A program made the position numbers and the translations under genes. The notes beneath the pieces are model-generated. The model did not search any database, had not been told where the DNA came from, and saw nothing but the letters and a program-made list of their open reading frames with translations. A stretch of DNA of 64,000 bases, taken from Ipomoea triloba. Taxonomy: Eukaryota; Streptophyta; Magnoliopsida; Solanales; Convolvulaceae. Position 1 is the first letter of the stretch. Every line of letters begins with the position of its first letter. The stretch lies in contig NC_044920.1 of assembly GCF_003576645.1 (NCBI RefSeq), positions 42,364 to 106,363 on the forward strand, written 5' to 3'. Positions 53,150 through 64,000 of the stretch are shown piece after piece.

Positions 53150-53450
53150 CTACCTGCAAGGAGGCCAATATTGAGCAGCTTCCTCATCAGAAACATAGGA
53201 CATACTGAGGTGATCTTTCTCCTACAAAGCCTTCTCTATATGTGGAAGAAAACTTGTGCTATACCTCACATGGCTAGTAGCAGAATTCTCCTTGGAGTAC
53301 TTGTTTTCCTCCGCCAGCTCCCTAACGAACCGGTAAGCTTGTGCTATCTGAGCAACTCGCCGCCGACGTGCGAGGAAGAAGGGGACGAAGAAAATGAGTC
53401 GATTGCGAAAGCAGTTGTCCATTAACTCTGGTTTGACCGAGCAAAGACTC
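53150..53450 (-). pseudogene. Exon-like frame of unknown origin in the Mutator-like element
   Basis: A minus-strand frame (about 53440-53225) encodes [20 protein letters not shown] followed by [21 protein letters not shown] second short frame (MSYVSDEEAAQYWPP) ends in GCAG/GTAGGTC near 53153, another donor-like site. No family was recognised. It may come from the same captured gene as the HIRAN exon. Confidence 0.35.
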
Positions 53451-53645
53451 ACTTAAAAGAAAAAGAAAATCCAGCAGGTTACCCGCGCCATGTCATCAAG
53501 ATTACCGGAAAACCTACAAAAAAAGGCTAGGCGAATTTTTTTTTTTTGGTTTATGGCTCGAAATATCCATTATTGAAGATCATGGTGTGGCATGAATAAT
53601 CAGGAATAATTCAGGTTGCGGAATGACACTTTAGCCTTTTATTTT

Positions 53646-54319
53646 TTTAAATTTGGTATTACGTGTCAAATGAGTCTCATACTAAAAATGTAATGAACAG
53701 CTTAAACTTAAAACATTCTGCTATTTTGTGTGACTATACAAATGAAAATTATGTATTGATGAGATAAAGCTAACCGGCCATCATTTCTTCCAAGCAACTT
53801 AGCATGCATCCATCTTCTTAATTCCAGCGTGTGCTCGGTCTCAATTCTGATAGTTGTATTGTACATCTATGTTTATGTATTATATTATATATGCTCAATA
53901 CGCCATCCACGTGTGCGGACTGATTACTTTATAAGCAACACGTGTACAATGGTCTCTTTTTTTTTCTGAGTGGCGCACGACCTTTGGCATGAGGTGACTT
54001 TGATATCAAATTGAAGCGTGTGTGCTCCATCTTAACTAAAAGTCTAAGCTGATGGTTGAATTACACATTTATATTTATATATTATATATGCTCAAAACTC
54101 CTAATTACGAATGTCAATTGGGCTAACTTGTAGAATTTTGGACTATCCTTGCAAGGCTTTTAAGTTTATTGGTTTGGCTCAGAGCATCCTTATCAATGAA
54201 GTTTTTTTCACGATTTTTTAGGAGTTTTAGTAAGTGTAATTAGGAAAGAGAAGATGAGAGTAGATGAAAAAAACAAAAAACAAATATGATTTAACAAATA
54301 ATAAAAAAAAAAAAAAGGG
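53646..54319. other. AT-rich intergenic DNA with a diverged two-copy repeat
   Basis: AGCGTGTG...CTCNATCT followed after about 40 bases by ATTATATATGCTCAA occurs at about 53825-53900 and again at about 54016-54097. No gene was recognised. The stretch ends in an A run. Confidence 0.5.
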
Positions 54320-55074
54320 AAAATGGCACTTTTTCCCCCTATGTTATGTGCTTATAGCACTTTTTCCCCCTGTGTTATTAAAGTGGCAGTTTTTTCCCCT
54401 CAGTTATTTTAAAAGTGGCAGTTTTCTCCCTTGTAATGTTAAATTGACATTTTTACCCTTAAAAATAATTATTTCATTTATTTTTATTCTCCAACCAATT
54501 ATTACTAATATGTATGGAAGATCACGGTTCGATACGAACCTAATCGAACACTGTAGCAATTGAACTTAAATAGTATAGACGGTTACGGTTACGATTTAGA
54601 ACGGAAAAAATAAAATAAAATAATTGTTGAATTTATACTATTTTTAAATAAGAAATAAAATTATAAAAATAAATAAATAAATAAGTTTTGATTGGCGGTT
54701 CAAAATCGAAATTGGAACTGAACCGTACCGATTTATCAAAATAAGTGTTTGATCATTTTCACTATATATAACTGTGGTTAAGTTCCAGTTCACGGTTCAA
54801 CAATTATTTAATTTTATTTTTCGGTTCTGAATCGTAACCAGAACTGTCCATACTATTTCGGTATGATTGCTACAGTGTTTGGTTAGGTTCGAACCGAATC
54901 GTGATCGTCCATACATATAAGTAATAATTTGTTGGAGAAGAAAAATAAATGAAATAATTATATTTAAGAGTAACAATGTCAATTGTACATTTCAGGGGGA
55001 GAAACTGCCACTTTAATAACACAGGGGGAAAAAGTGCTATAAGCACATAACATAGGGGGAAAAAGTGTCATTTT
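54320..55074. mobile_element. Foldback-type element with about 300-bp TIRs
   Basis: The left arm starts AAAATGGCACTTTTTCCCCC and the right arm ends GGGGGAAAAAGTGTCATTTT. The match continues inward through TTATAGCAC/GTGCTATAA, AAAGTGGCAG/CTGCCACTTT, TTCTCCAACCAATTATTACT against its complement, and ATGGAAGATCACGGTTCGA against TCGTGATCGTCCAT, to about 54640 and 54770. The spacer is only about 130 bases and non-coding. Target duplication is not clear because both flanks are A/T runs. Confidence 0.8.
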
Positions 55075-55846
55075 ATAAAAAGATAACTTTTGTCAGGCCT
55101 GCAATGCACGCGCCCGCATGGGCTACATCCTTTTCTTCGGTTTTAATGCATCCAATTACTGGTCTAATATTTTGGGTTTGCAGAACAACCATTTTCATTC
55201 TCTTTCTTCCTCTCTCTCCAACCAACATGGCATTTGCACTGACGTTATTCCCAAAATAATTGCTGATGTAGATGCTCTAAGTGATTTTTTTTTTTTTGGT
55301 GTAATGGGTTGACCCTAATTCATAATTGTGGGTTGTCGAACTTATCCCATGGGTTTATTAAACTAAAATTGAAAAATAAAAGTGAGTATTCACATTTGGT
55401 GAAGCAAGATGAGTTAAAAAAATTCCATCCATGATGTTGACGAGTTAGAACGAGATAATGTTGATAAAATTATATTTAGTGTATTCGCGTATGTTTGTAT
55501 ATATAGATATATGTGTGCGCGTATTCTTTTTTTTTTTTTTTTTTTTTTGTTGGGAAGCTCACGAGTTAATTCGTAGTACAATCGGGCTAACTCACATGAC
55601 CCGTATTTTCATGAGTCAAAATTTTTTAAAGTTTTAACTCTATCTATGACGATTTGGATTAGGACTAGTTAACAGGCTTGGAACAGGTTTGACACGCATG
55701 TTCCTGATCAACAGGTTCCTAATTCTTTGTACATACACTTGATATTTATACCAATCATCAATGCCATGTATGCAAGCATGCACCCTATCAACTTATTCTT
55801 CTCCTTATCAATCCCCACAACTCTTTATGCTTTATTTATTTTTCTT
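55075..55846. other. AT-rich intergenic DNA, nothing recognised
   Basis: Contains T runs (about 55287-55298 and 55528-55549) and old-looking repeat phrases such as CGGGCTAACTCACATGACCCG. No open frame or RNA gene could be supported. Confidence 0.5.
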
Positions 55847-57138
55847 GGGAAAATGATCAAATAAGCCCCTGAAAATTATATAAAAAGTCAATTAGGTCCC
55901 CCTGAACATTATACAAAAAGTCAATTAGGTCCCCAAACTTTTAAAAGGTGCAATTAAACACATGAACTCATGATTTTAGTGCATTGCACCCATTTAACCG
56001 GTTAACTCCAGGTAACCTTCAGTAAATACTTCCATGGCAGCTGACTTGTCAATACCTAGCTTGCCACATAAGCAAAGTAAAGAAAGAATAACAAAATAAA
56101 AACAATTAAAAAGAAAACTCAGTGGAACTTCCCCCACGGCCCCACCTCTGAGAACAAATTCCTAACTTCCTGCCATGGAGTTCTCTCTTTTCGACAACAC
56201 CTTGAAGACTTGAAGTCGAAATCGTACGATCGTCGGAATCTATGATGAGCTCATGCTCTTAGGGCACCTCTACAACAATGACATTAACAGTGCTCAAGTT
56301 TTGTCGAAGACGATATCGACCGTGATGAAGGAGGACCGGCACGGTTTGGAAAATTGGGCAGAAGCTATGGACTATGAATTATGCCAGAGTTCATGAGGCT
56401 TTACGTGAGTATGAATGGAGCCCAAAGCTAAGCCTCTACGTGACTACTGTCAACGATGGCTAAGAACATTTCTGGGTTCTTCAAAGCTATGCCTAGGTTC
56501 TTCAAACTGTTCTCTCACTTCTCTTATCTCCTGTGCCGCAACCTTCACAGCTTGTTTTTCGTCTCCATTTTCGAACACATCCATATCTCCTCTTTCTCAT
56601 CTCCTCTCCGTTTTCAAAACACACAACTTTTATTCTTTCCTCTCCACTTTCGTATTTTATCCTTTCGTCTCCATCTTTGAAACCCAACGGTTTTGACCAG
56701 CGGAGATGGGCTGCAGCGGCTTGCTTAGACCTTTGCTGGAGGTGTTTGACTGGAAGTGGAGTGGTTTGACCGGCGGAGATTAGCGGTAGCGAAGTGATTT
56801 GACCAATATTTGAGGTGTTTGGTTGGCAGTGGACTAATTTAACTGGCGGAGATCAACGACAACGGCGAAGTTCGGCAATCGCTGGTAGTTAGTACAAAAC
56901 ATTGCGGCAACAATGACAGTCAATAGTTGTTTTGATTTTTTTTTAAAAACTTTACTTGTGTGGCTAGCTAGATATTGACAAGTCAGCAGCCATGGAAGCT
57001 TTTACCGGATGTTAACGGGAGGTTAACCGGCTGAAGGGGTGAAATGAGCTAAAATTACAAGTTCATGTGCTTAATTGCACTTTTTGAAAGTTTAAGAGTC
57101 CAATTAATTTATTTGAGGGTTTATTTGATCATTTTCCC
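55847..57138 (+). mobile_element. TIR element carrying a CSN8 gene fragment (Pack-MULE-like)
   Basis: Ends GGGAAAATGATCAAATAA and TTATTTGATCATTTTCCC are exact inverted copies. The inverted match continues with changes for about 230 bases (TCCATGGCAGCTGACTTGTC against GACAAGTCAGCAGCCATGGA; ACCGGTTAAC against GTTAACCGG). The interior holds a COP9 signalosome subunit 8 fragment and a CGGCGGAGAT-containing repeat (56697-56870). There is no transposase. No exact 9-bp duplication was found at the edges, so Mutator membership is inferred from structure and gene capture. Confidence 0.75.
56175..56437 (+). pseudogene. CSN8: COP9 signalosome subunit 8 (CSN8) fragment
   Basis: Pieces in shifting frames match plant CSN8: the start (MEFSLFDNTLK at 56175), LKSKSYDRR, YDELML, then LGHLYNNDINSAQVLSKTIS, and after a frameshift IGQKLWTMNYARVHEALREY ending EWSPK. 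The residues between DELML and LGHLY of a normal CSN8 are missing, so exons or parts of them were joined or lost. The fragment includes a start codon but is broken by stops and at least two frameshifts. It lies inside the TIRs of 55847-57138. Confidence 0.75.
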
Positions 57139-57146
57139 TTCTTAAT

Positions 57147-57245
57147 TTGTATTCACATGAAAAGGTGAGAAGAGGTAACTTGCAAACTATTGAATATACC
57201 CATAAAAAGGTGAGAAGAGGTAACTAAGTAACTTGCAAACTACTC
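57147..57245 (+). repeat. Two-copy tandem duplication, AAAAGGTGAGAAGAGGTAAC
   Basis: The 20-base phrase followed by TTGCAAACTA occurs at about 57160 and 57204, with a 9-base insertion in the second copy. It lies directly upstream of the DUF1350 gene. Confidence 0.8.
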
Positions 57246-57384
57246 CGTATAATAAATCAAAGACTTTTCTCGGGCAGACGGAGTCTGGGAACAAGAGAGC
57301 TGAATTGTGTGAGCAGTGGGCGAGTTTTTGTGAATACGTGAAGTGATTTCGCTACCTTGGCTGGGTGATAGATAGGACGCAGGT

Positions 57385-60300
57385 ATGAGCAGTTGGCTAT
57401 GCGCGCCGGCGCCGCATATTCATTTTCATCCCCCCTACAGCGACTCCGCTCTGTTATTTCACAAACGGATCCGTTTCAGTATGTCTCAGTTGTTTATCAG
57501 AAATAGTAATTCTGGGCGTTGCAAAAGAATCAAAGTTGGCAGCTTTAATGATAACAGTATAAGCAATCAACCGGAAAGAAGCGGAATTCAGCTTTACCGA
57601 GATATTGAAAGGTCGTCTCTCTCGATTTCGTTTTCGATTTACGGAAATTAGAGCAAGTTGTTCAATTCAAATATACTACTACTAGCATCCTGTTGTTTGC
57701 TTTTGGAAGAAAAGCAGAGTCCAGAATCCGGGAGTGTCTTCCGATCCTGTTAGCTGATAGATAAGCCATATACCATCCACTGCACAGCTTCCTTAACCTC
57801 TTTGTTTTCGCTTTATCGTTTCATACTACCGACTTCTCTCCTGATTTTAAACACAATAGTAAAGCATGCTTCTGCTTTATATACAGATTACTTACAGATA
57901 CGGTGAAGCAATCTCAAGATGCTTGGGGAACCTCAAAAGACTGGAAGGAAGTTGAGGTGTTTAACTGAAAATGATAGTCTTCTAGTTTGATATTTTGAAT
58001 TGTCTGACATACTTTGGAATTGCATCTGAAAGTGAAGATTTTCTCCAGCTACTTTCACTTTTCCAATTCATTCTGATCAATTTTTGTTAGCCTCAATTCC
58101 TCAGGGTAATAGAGTCAATTTTACATTATGACCTTTGCAAAACTTCCATTTGATTCTCATTGATATAGCTGAAGGTTAATGAAATTTTGACTACACTAAA
58201 TCCTTTTGAACAGGCACAGTCTGTTTAATATTATTCTTAATGAGAACAAATATATCTAGACATAATTTGGAGCTAAAATTATGCCCATTGTTTTTTTTTT
58301 TTTTTTTTTTTTTAAATAAGATCTTATCTTTTAAGAAAGTTGTGGCAAATATTGCAGTTAACTTAGAGAATAACAAGTGCACCACTTTCTACATTAGAAG
58401 CTAAATGGAGAAAATAAATAAATAAATAAAATTCTGCCATTTTTCTTGAGGGAATTGTGATGTGATGTCAAATACTTTGCAAGAATTTCAGGGAGCATGG
58501 GTATTGGGACCAATAAATACAAAGCCAAGGCTGATTGTACACTTCGTTGGAGGCATTTTTGTAGGGGCTGCTCCTCAGCTTACCTACCGCTTATTCCTAG
58601 AGCGCCTGGTTGAAAAGTGAGTGCCTCATGCCTAGTTTTATTTAATATATATATCTGAAAAGAAAGAAAACAATTGGAAATATACAAATATACTCCTAGA
58701 GCGCCTGTAACTTTGAGCCTATTCAGTTGTATATTTCCAATTGTTTTCTTTCTTTTTCATTTTTACTCAAGTCTTTTGTATTGAACACATTGGTTGCATC
58801 TTTCCCATTTGAATGAAAGATTCTTTACTCCCCTGTGCTTCTAAACAACGTCCTTCTCCAGTTCTTTCTTGCATATTCTATTTTACTTTTTTTTTTTTTT
58901 AAAAAAATTGATGATAATGTAGTTGCTTTTTATGCTTTCTGGACAGGGATATATTGGTGATTGCTACGCCTTATGCTAGTGGTTTTGACCACTTCTTCAT
59001 TGCAGATGAAGTGCAGTTCAAATTTGATAGGTGTCTTAGATTTCTCCAGGAAACAGTGAGTTTCAAATTTTTCTTGCTAAGATCAGACATTTACTTACTA
59101 ATTATTATTGCTAGTACTAGTAAAATATATGTGTGCTGCATGTGTTCAAACTTCAAAGTATGATGCAAGTGAAAATATAAAAACTTTGTTTTAATAGATG
59201 CTGTATGATCTATACTGGTCATCTTGTTTGACCATTTTATAGTCATTTAAACCATTTTCCTTCTCTTTCTGTTGATACTGCATTTTTTATTTTTTTATTT
59301 TTTCAAAAGATGTAATGCTTTCTTTATCAGTATCATTACAATCCAATTTGACGAGTCCAAATTTCTCAATAGCATTATCGAGCAGGTTAATATGTTGGAT
59401 TTGGTAGTTCCACAATTAGTACGAGTAGTTTGATAGTTAAATCCATGCATTTTAGAGCGCATAGGATATTATCTCTAAAAGAACAAAACTTCTTCAATTT
59501 TATTTTTGGGAGTGAAAAGAGACTTCTACTGTACAAAAGAATACTAAATGAACAATGATATAAATGATGTGGACAAATGTGATCCTAGATATGAATTAAG
59601 ATGATTCTACTCCAATCAAGTATAGTAACATGAGATGATGAGAAGGAAAAAAAGTTTAAGAAAATCTGAAAATGGTACAACAACCTACCTAAAAAGTGAA
59701 TATCTGTTCAACTAATGTTTTTTTTTAATCATGGGCATGTTACATTATATTTCTTACATATTTATATAATGAAATTTTAGGAAACACATTCTTGAACTTA
59801 ATTAAGTTTTATATGAATATGTATAGTGTTTCCAAGTAAGTAATTATTAATTAGCAAAGTAAAAAGAAAATTTAATATTTAAATAAAGGGTATTTTAGTC
59901 TTCACAAAAAGAATGAACATAAGGCATATAAAGTTTAGGTTATTATCATTGCTATTGTTGCTTATGTGATTACTTTCGCTTTACAGGTACAAGATCTTCC
60001 TATTTTTGGCATTGGCCACTCGTTGGGGTCTGTTATTCACCTTTTGATTGGTATGCTCGAATTTCACTTGGTATATTTAATATGTAAAAGAACAATTGAT
60101 CTCCATCAATTGATCATATTTTTTTGTGACAATCAGGCTCAAGATATGCTGTTCAGAGAAGTGGGAACATATTAATGTCATTTAACAATAAGGTACTTAG
60201 TGAATTGGTTTTTGAACACTAATGGTTTGAAGTAAATGTTTTTTTTTAATAGTGTTTTAATCTAAGATTGGGCCAAGGTCACTTGATTGGGCTATAATGC

Positions 60301-62252
60301 ACATGGGCCAAACAACATTAAAAGATTAAATCCAATCAATTGGCTAGTCTAACCCATGACCTTATAAACCCATATGTTCTCTCTTATATTTTCTGTGGGA
60401 CTCTTAAAAAATAGTAATAATTGTGTTTATTAGCTCAGGAAAATATGCAAAAGTGTTTAGAAGATACAACTTAAGGAGCCATATTTCATGATGTGGAGGA
60501 TTTGAAGTTCTTTTCCCAATTTTTGAGATAACAATAGTGGCAATCCCTTAACTAGATAGTTTTACATCAAATTTGGTAAAACATTTTATTGGCCTTTGGG
60601 AGGAGAAGAGAAGGTGGGAAATTTTCACTTGTCCCTTGATGCTTGAAAGTTTGACTGTCAAGAAATTTAAGAGGAAAATGAAGCAGCATTACTAAATTTC
60701 TCTACAAGGTCTCATCTTGCATATACATTTATTCGTACACTTTTTTTAATAAAGCTGAATAGTGATCCCTCAAGACGTCTAATGTCACCTAATTCCAACT
60801 TTCTGGACCGGATGAAAATATAATATGTTTCCTCAAGGAATGACACTTGTATAGCTTTATGGGGGGTGGGGGGATGTAGAAAAAGTTGAAAAGAATACAA
60901 ATAAAGCTTCAATTTTATAAATACAACACACTTTGTAACATGTTTAAGAACTGGAAATTGTGTTGAAAAACAATTATAAACCTAAAGGTTGTGGATCTTA
61001 TATACGTATAATCCTATATGTCAAGAGTTTTAATAATTGTGCCAGAGGTCTAAGAAGTGCTAACATGAGTAAAATGCACACCCATATGTATGTATGTGAC
61101 ATTCTTTATTCTCACCTAATCAAACTAAAAGCTAATGAGGCCCTGACATATACAGGAGAATTCCTGGATGATTAAATATTTACTGGAAGTTAGGAGACCA
61201 AAGTGTTCTATAGTCCAGCATGAAGTCCAATATTTTATAATGCTGGAAGTTGGAATGTAAATTTTGTAAATATTTACACACATGATATTTTAGTTGCACG
61301 GATGAAATATTGTCATGCTACTTTAACTAGTCTTGTTTTACATGGTAATTAAAATTTGAAATGATGGATGTGAGATCTGCAACCTAATAAATATGATCAT
61401 GTATATGCCTGGTTTCTGAATTTTATGTCTTTACTCAGTGAAAAGATCAAATCAAATATCATGTTCATTTATTTGTCTGATATTCAAGCACATTGTTTCT
61501 AGGAATGCTTTATCAGTTCTTTTTTTCTCCATTCATATATGTTCAAAACTTCAATTTAAGTAGAAAATTGTCTTTATTCCTCCATTCATACAGTCCTGGT
61601 TTGGAAGTGGGTAAAATTTCAAGTGATTTGGTGAACTCAATATAAATTCCATTCACAATATATACCTCCTTTTATCTATTAGTTTTTGTTATGTTTTTTA
61701 TTGGTGAATTCATACTGCATTTTGTCTGTTGTGTCTAAGAAAAATCATATTCACTGCTTAAGTACACTTCTACTCTAATTTGGTTTATAAATATATGGGA
61801 CCAGAGGTTGTCTTTGATGAGAAGAAAACTCCAATTTCTGTAGCTTGGATGAAGTTCTGGAATGATATTCAGTTACTAAAACTCCATTTTTTCTTCTTTT
61901 TAAACATTGTTATCTTCAGTGGATCCTTCCTTGCAAAAAGGGGAGGAAGAGGTGTGTGATCCATTGGATATAATGCAAAAATTTCAATATATTGAAACAG
62001 TACGACTCTACAACAGTAGCCTTGTGTAGCTAGGGTATCGGTGCCCTTTTTAAGGCCCCAGCACTTGAGGATATTGGATAACATCTTGTCACATTCAGTA
62101 ATTTTTAAATTAAGAAATTTGAAGACATCTTCAATTAATTTCAGGAAGCTAGCCTTGCAATTCCATTGTTCTCACCCGTCCTTGTCCCGATGGCTCAAAG
62201 CATTGGACCATTTCTTTCACAGATTGCAACTTCACCAACAGTTCGTCTTGGG
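57385..62252 (+). CDS. DUF1350 family protein, first seven exons (continues past the window)
   Basis: Exons 57385-57611, 57887-57956, 58492-58616, 58947-59055, 59987-60050, 60137-60192 and 62145-62252 keep frame and give 253 aa. The N-terminal 60 or so residues are basic and Ser-rich, as in a plastid transit peptide. Then comes the conserved plant DUF1350 core: GGIFVGAAPQLTYRLFLERL, VIATPYASGFDHF, FGIGHSLGSVIHLL and PLFSPVLVPMAQSIGPF. GHSLG (188-192) has the form of an alpha/beta-hydrolase nucleophile elbow (GxSxG), so a hydrolase fold is likely; substrate unknown. The C-terminal exons must lie beyond 64000. The TIR element with the CSN8 fragment ends 246 bases upstream of the start codon. 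Confidence 0.9.
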
Positions 62253-63943
62253 GTAAGTGTTTAAACTTTACCAACATTGTAAATCTAATTTTCTTACTTT
62301 CCCTGAAATCCATATAATCTGTATTTTGTCTAATTTTTATGAACATGTTATAATTAAAATTTGGTGTTGTCTTGTAGTGATATTGTCTAAAGAAATTGTT
62401 TAACTCAATACATTTCTATGTCATTGTGATGATGTGTTGGAATGACACCATTAGATGTTTATCAGAAATGCAAGTTATCAACAATGGAATTAAAGTGAGT
62501 GTTTTGAAGCTCAGACAAAATTGCTGGTCATATTAGTTGGGCTGTCTATACTCTATAGGTCAATTTTCTGGTCCAGGTAATTGGGTAGCACTTATAATCA
62601 CTAAGGTCCAACAATCATTGATCTACTTTGATCTTCTGGTTGAGCTGCAGACCTGTGTGAATGGTGCAACTTCTATCAAACTGGACAATCTCCTGTCTAT
62701 ATTCACACTGGATCTGTTTCATAGATGCTGCCTCAGTCACATAATTCAGTTGAAACTAAAAAGTATTTTGCTCACACCTTAGTTAATTGGCATCAACAAG
62801 TGTACAACTTTTGCCCAAAATGGTATTTCAATGCTATAGAAAGAGGAAAAGTAAAGAGAGAAGAAGACAGGTAGGCAACTACTTTTGTAATTTGTCTGTT
62901 TGTTTTACAGTTTGCAAGAAGGTCCAAATCTTCCATGGAAAAAAAGTGAAAACAATTTAAACACTACATTCCTTATGCTAACTGGCTCAACCTTTTGAAC
63001 TATGGACTCTTGACCCAATTAATTTCATGAATCATTGAATGGTTTGGATTTCTAAACCCTTAATAAACTCATGAAACAGGTTTGATTATTTTTGCAATTT
63101 ACAACTCTTCTATTGCTTTTGTAAAAAGAATTGAGTTTAATGAAGTTGACTTGCATCAATCATTGTTCTGTTCATTTTCCTGAGTCATTGAGTGGTCTGA
63201 GTAGTAGAGTCCTAGGGTTTAATCATTTTGCCCCTTTTACAGATCATCTGCCCTTGTGCTTTAGTGAATTAAAGTTTTTTTTATTTTTTATTTTTTTATT
63301 TTTTTTTATTTTTAAATACTTCTCAAATAGAAATTACAACACAAGTGACACCCCCTGAGAACAATATGAGAAAAAATCAACTATGCAGGAGCATGTTCAA
63401 TGCAGACCTCTGGATGTATTTGTTACTACATATCTGCATGCCCAAACCTCCCACTTTTGTACTGTAGTTCAATTTGGGCGAATTGAATTTTAATGTGCTC
63501 TTAGGATGGGTCAATAACAAATTATATGAAATTTAACTCATTTAACATTAACTATTTTATTCAATATATCATGTTATTTGTTTTTGGGAAAATCCTACTT
63601 CTTGTTATGCGCTTTGTAGTAACCTTTTGAAATGTGGTCCCTCAATTGTTTAGTGAGTTGTTAGTTTAGTCCTTTTGGTAATGGAATTGCTGGACGATAT
63701 TTGTGTTGTTTAGGTTTCTTATGGTCTTTGGTAATTTCTCATTTCCTACCTGAATTTCCTTCCATAAACAACCTATATTAGTGTTGTTTCCCTTTCTCTA
63801 ACCCAAAATAATGATACTCTTCCATAAATGACCTATATTTTTATTCCATAAACAATCTTTGTTTCATGTATTACTTGGAAACTTGTCTTCAAGCCATAGT
63901 GATTCAGCTGAATGAAGGGAAATTGAGAGAGGAAATGAGAAGT

Positions 63944-63991
<48 letters not shown>

Positions 63992-64000
63992 AAAAAAAAA
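62253..64000 (+). other. Intron 7 of the DUF1350 gene, ending in a poly-A tract
   Basis: The donor GTAAGTG at 62253 opens an intron with no further DUF1350 exon found before the edge. It is AT-rich, with T runs near 63277-63312 and an A run from about 63948 to the end, where the contig is likely to break. Nothing else was recognised. Confidence 0.6.

Larger units (their letters stand above)
44854..53636. mobile_element. Mutator-like element with long TIRs, split by Copia D
   Basis: The left end (44854 to about 45030, beginning GGCTAAAGTGTCATCCCGCA) is the inverted copy of the right end (53636 back to about 53465) over roughly 175 bases with scattered differences. The 9-bp duplication TTTTATTTT (44845-44853, 53637-53645) fits the Mutator superfamily. 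Without the inserted Copia D the element is about 1.6 kb. It has no transposase and carries exon-like sequence on the minus strand, including a HIRAN-domain fragment, so it has the structure of a Pack-MULE. Confidence 0.88.

Overview
This window is nuclear DNA from a flowering plant, most likely a eudicot. It is AT-rich, its genes are split by many short GT-AG introns, the gene families are plant ones (a Shaker outward K+ channel with ankyrin repeats, plastid 3-isopropylmalate dehydrogenase, a DUF1350 protein), and most of the rest is Copia, Tat-like and Mutator-like elements. The species cannot be named from the sequence. The assembly is a draft. Single Ns at 1646, 20129, 22433 and 39946 are contig joins, and two longer N runs lie at 43907-44116 and 47022-47270. 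Three of the single-N joins create false duplications: 1-1645 repeats 1936-3580, 20130 onward repeats 17819 onward, and 22434 onward repeats 18904 onward.

Layout. 1-4951 is a Copia element (A) with amber stops. 4953-5560 is a tandem repeat of about 180 bp. 6922-10476 is a complete 11-exon gene for a SKOR/GORK-type K+ channel (754 aa) that lacks the usual C-terminal KHA domain. It is followed by a related Copia copy (B, 10494-13510), which carries a solo LTR with target-site duplication (TSD), and then by a second copy of the channel's last exon (14192-14342). 15400-16308 is a reversed Ty3/Gypsy fragment. 18568-29835 is a young, TSD-flanked, non-autonomous Tat-like element (inflated by the assembly). 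It has a short gag, a 29-nt repeat array, and an antisense gene with TATA box, 5' UTR intron and three coding exons (about 612 aa).

30534-31129 is a short element with terminal inverted repeats (TIRs), and 33659-33799 is an NRAMP gene fragment. 34541-44589 is an 11-exon gene for 3-isopropylmalate dehydrogenase (409 aa, leucine synthesis). Its sixth intron holds a young Copia element in reverse orientation (C, 37902-42754). 44854-53636 is a Mutator-like element with long TIRs and a 9-bp TSD. It carries a HIRAN-domain exon fragment and was itself hit by a Copia element (D, 45051-52217) whose LTRs are identical while its coding region is dead. 54320-55074 is a foldback element. 55847-57138 is a second TIR element carrying a CSN8 (COP9 signalosome subunit 8) fragment. 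57385-62252 holds the first seven exons of a DUF1350 alpha/beta-hydrolase-like gene that runs past the right edge.

The three host genes are unrelated in function and do not form a cluster. The most unusual content is in the mobile elements: the antisense gene of the Tat-like element, two neighbouring gene-capturing TIR elements, and the almost purely amber decay of Copia A and B.
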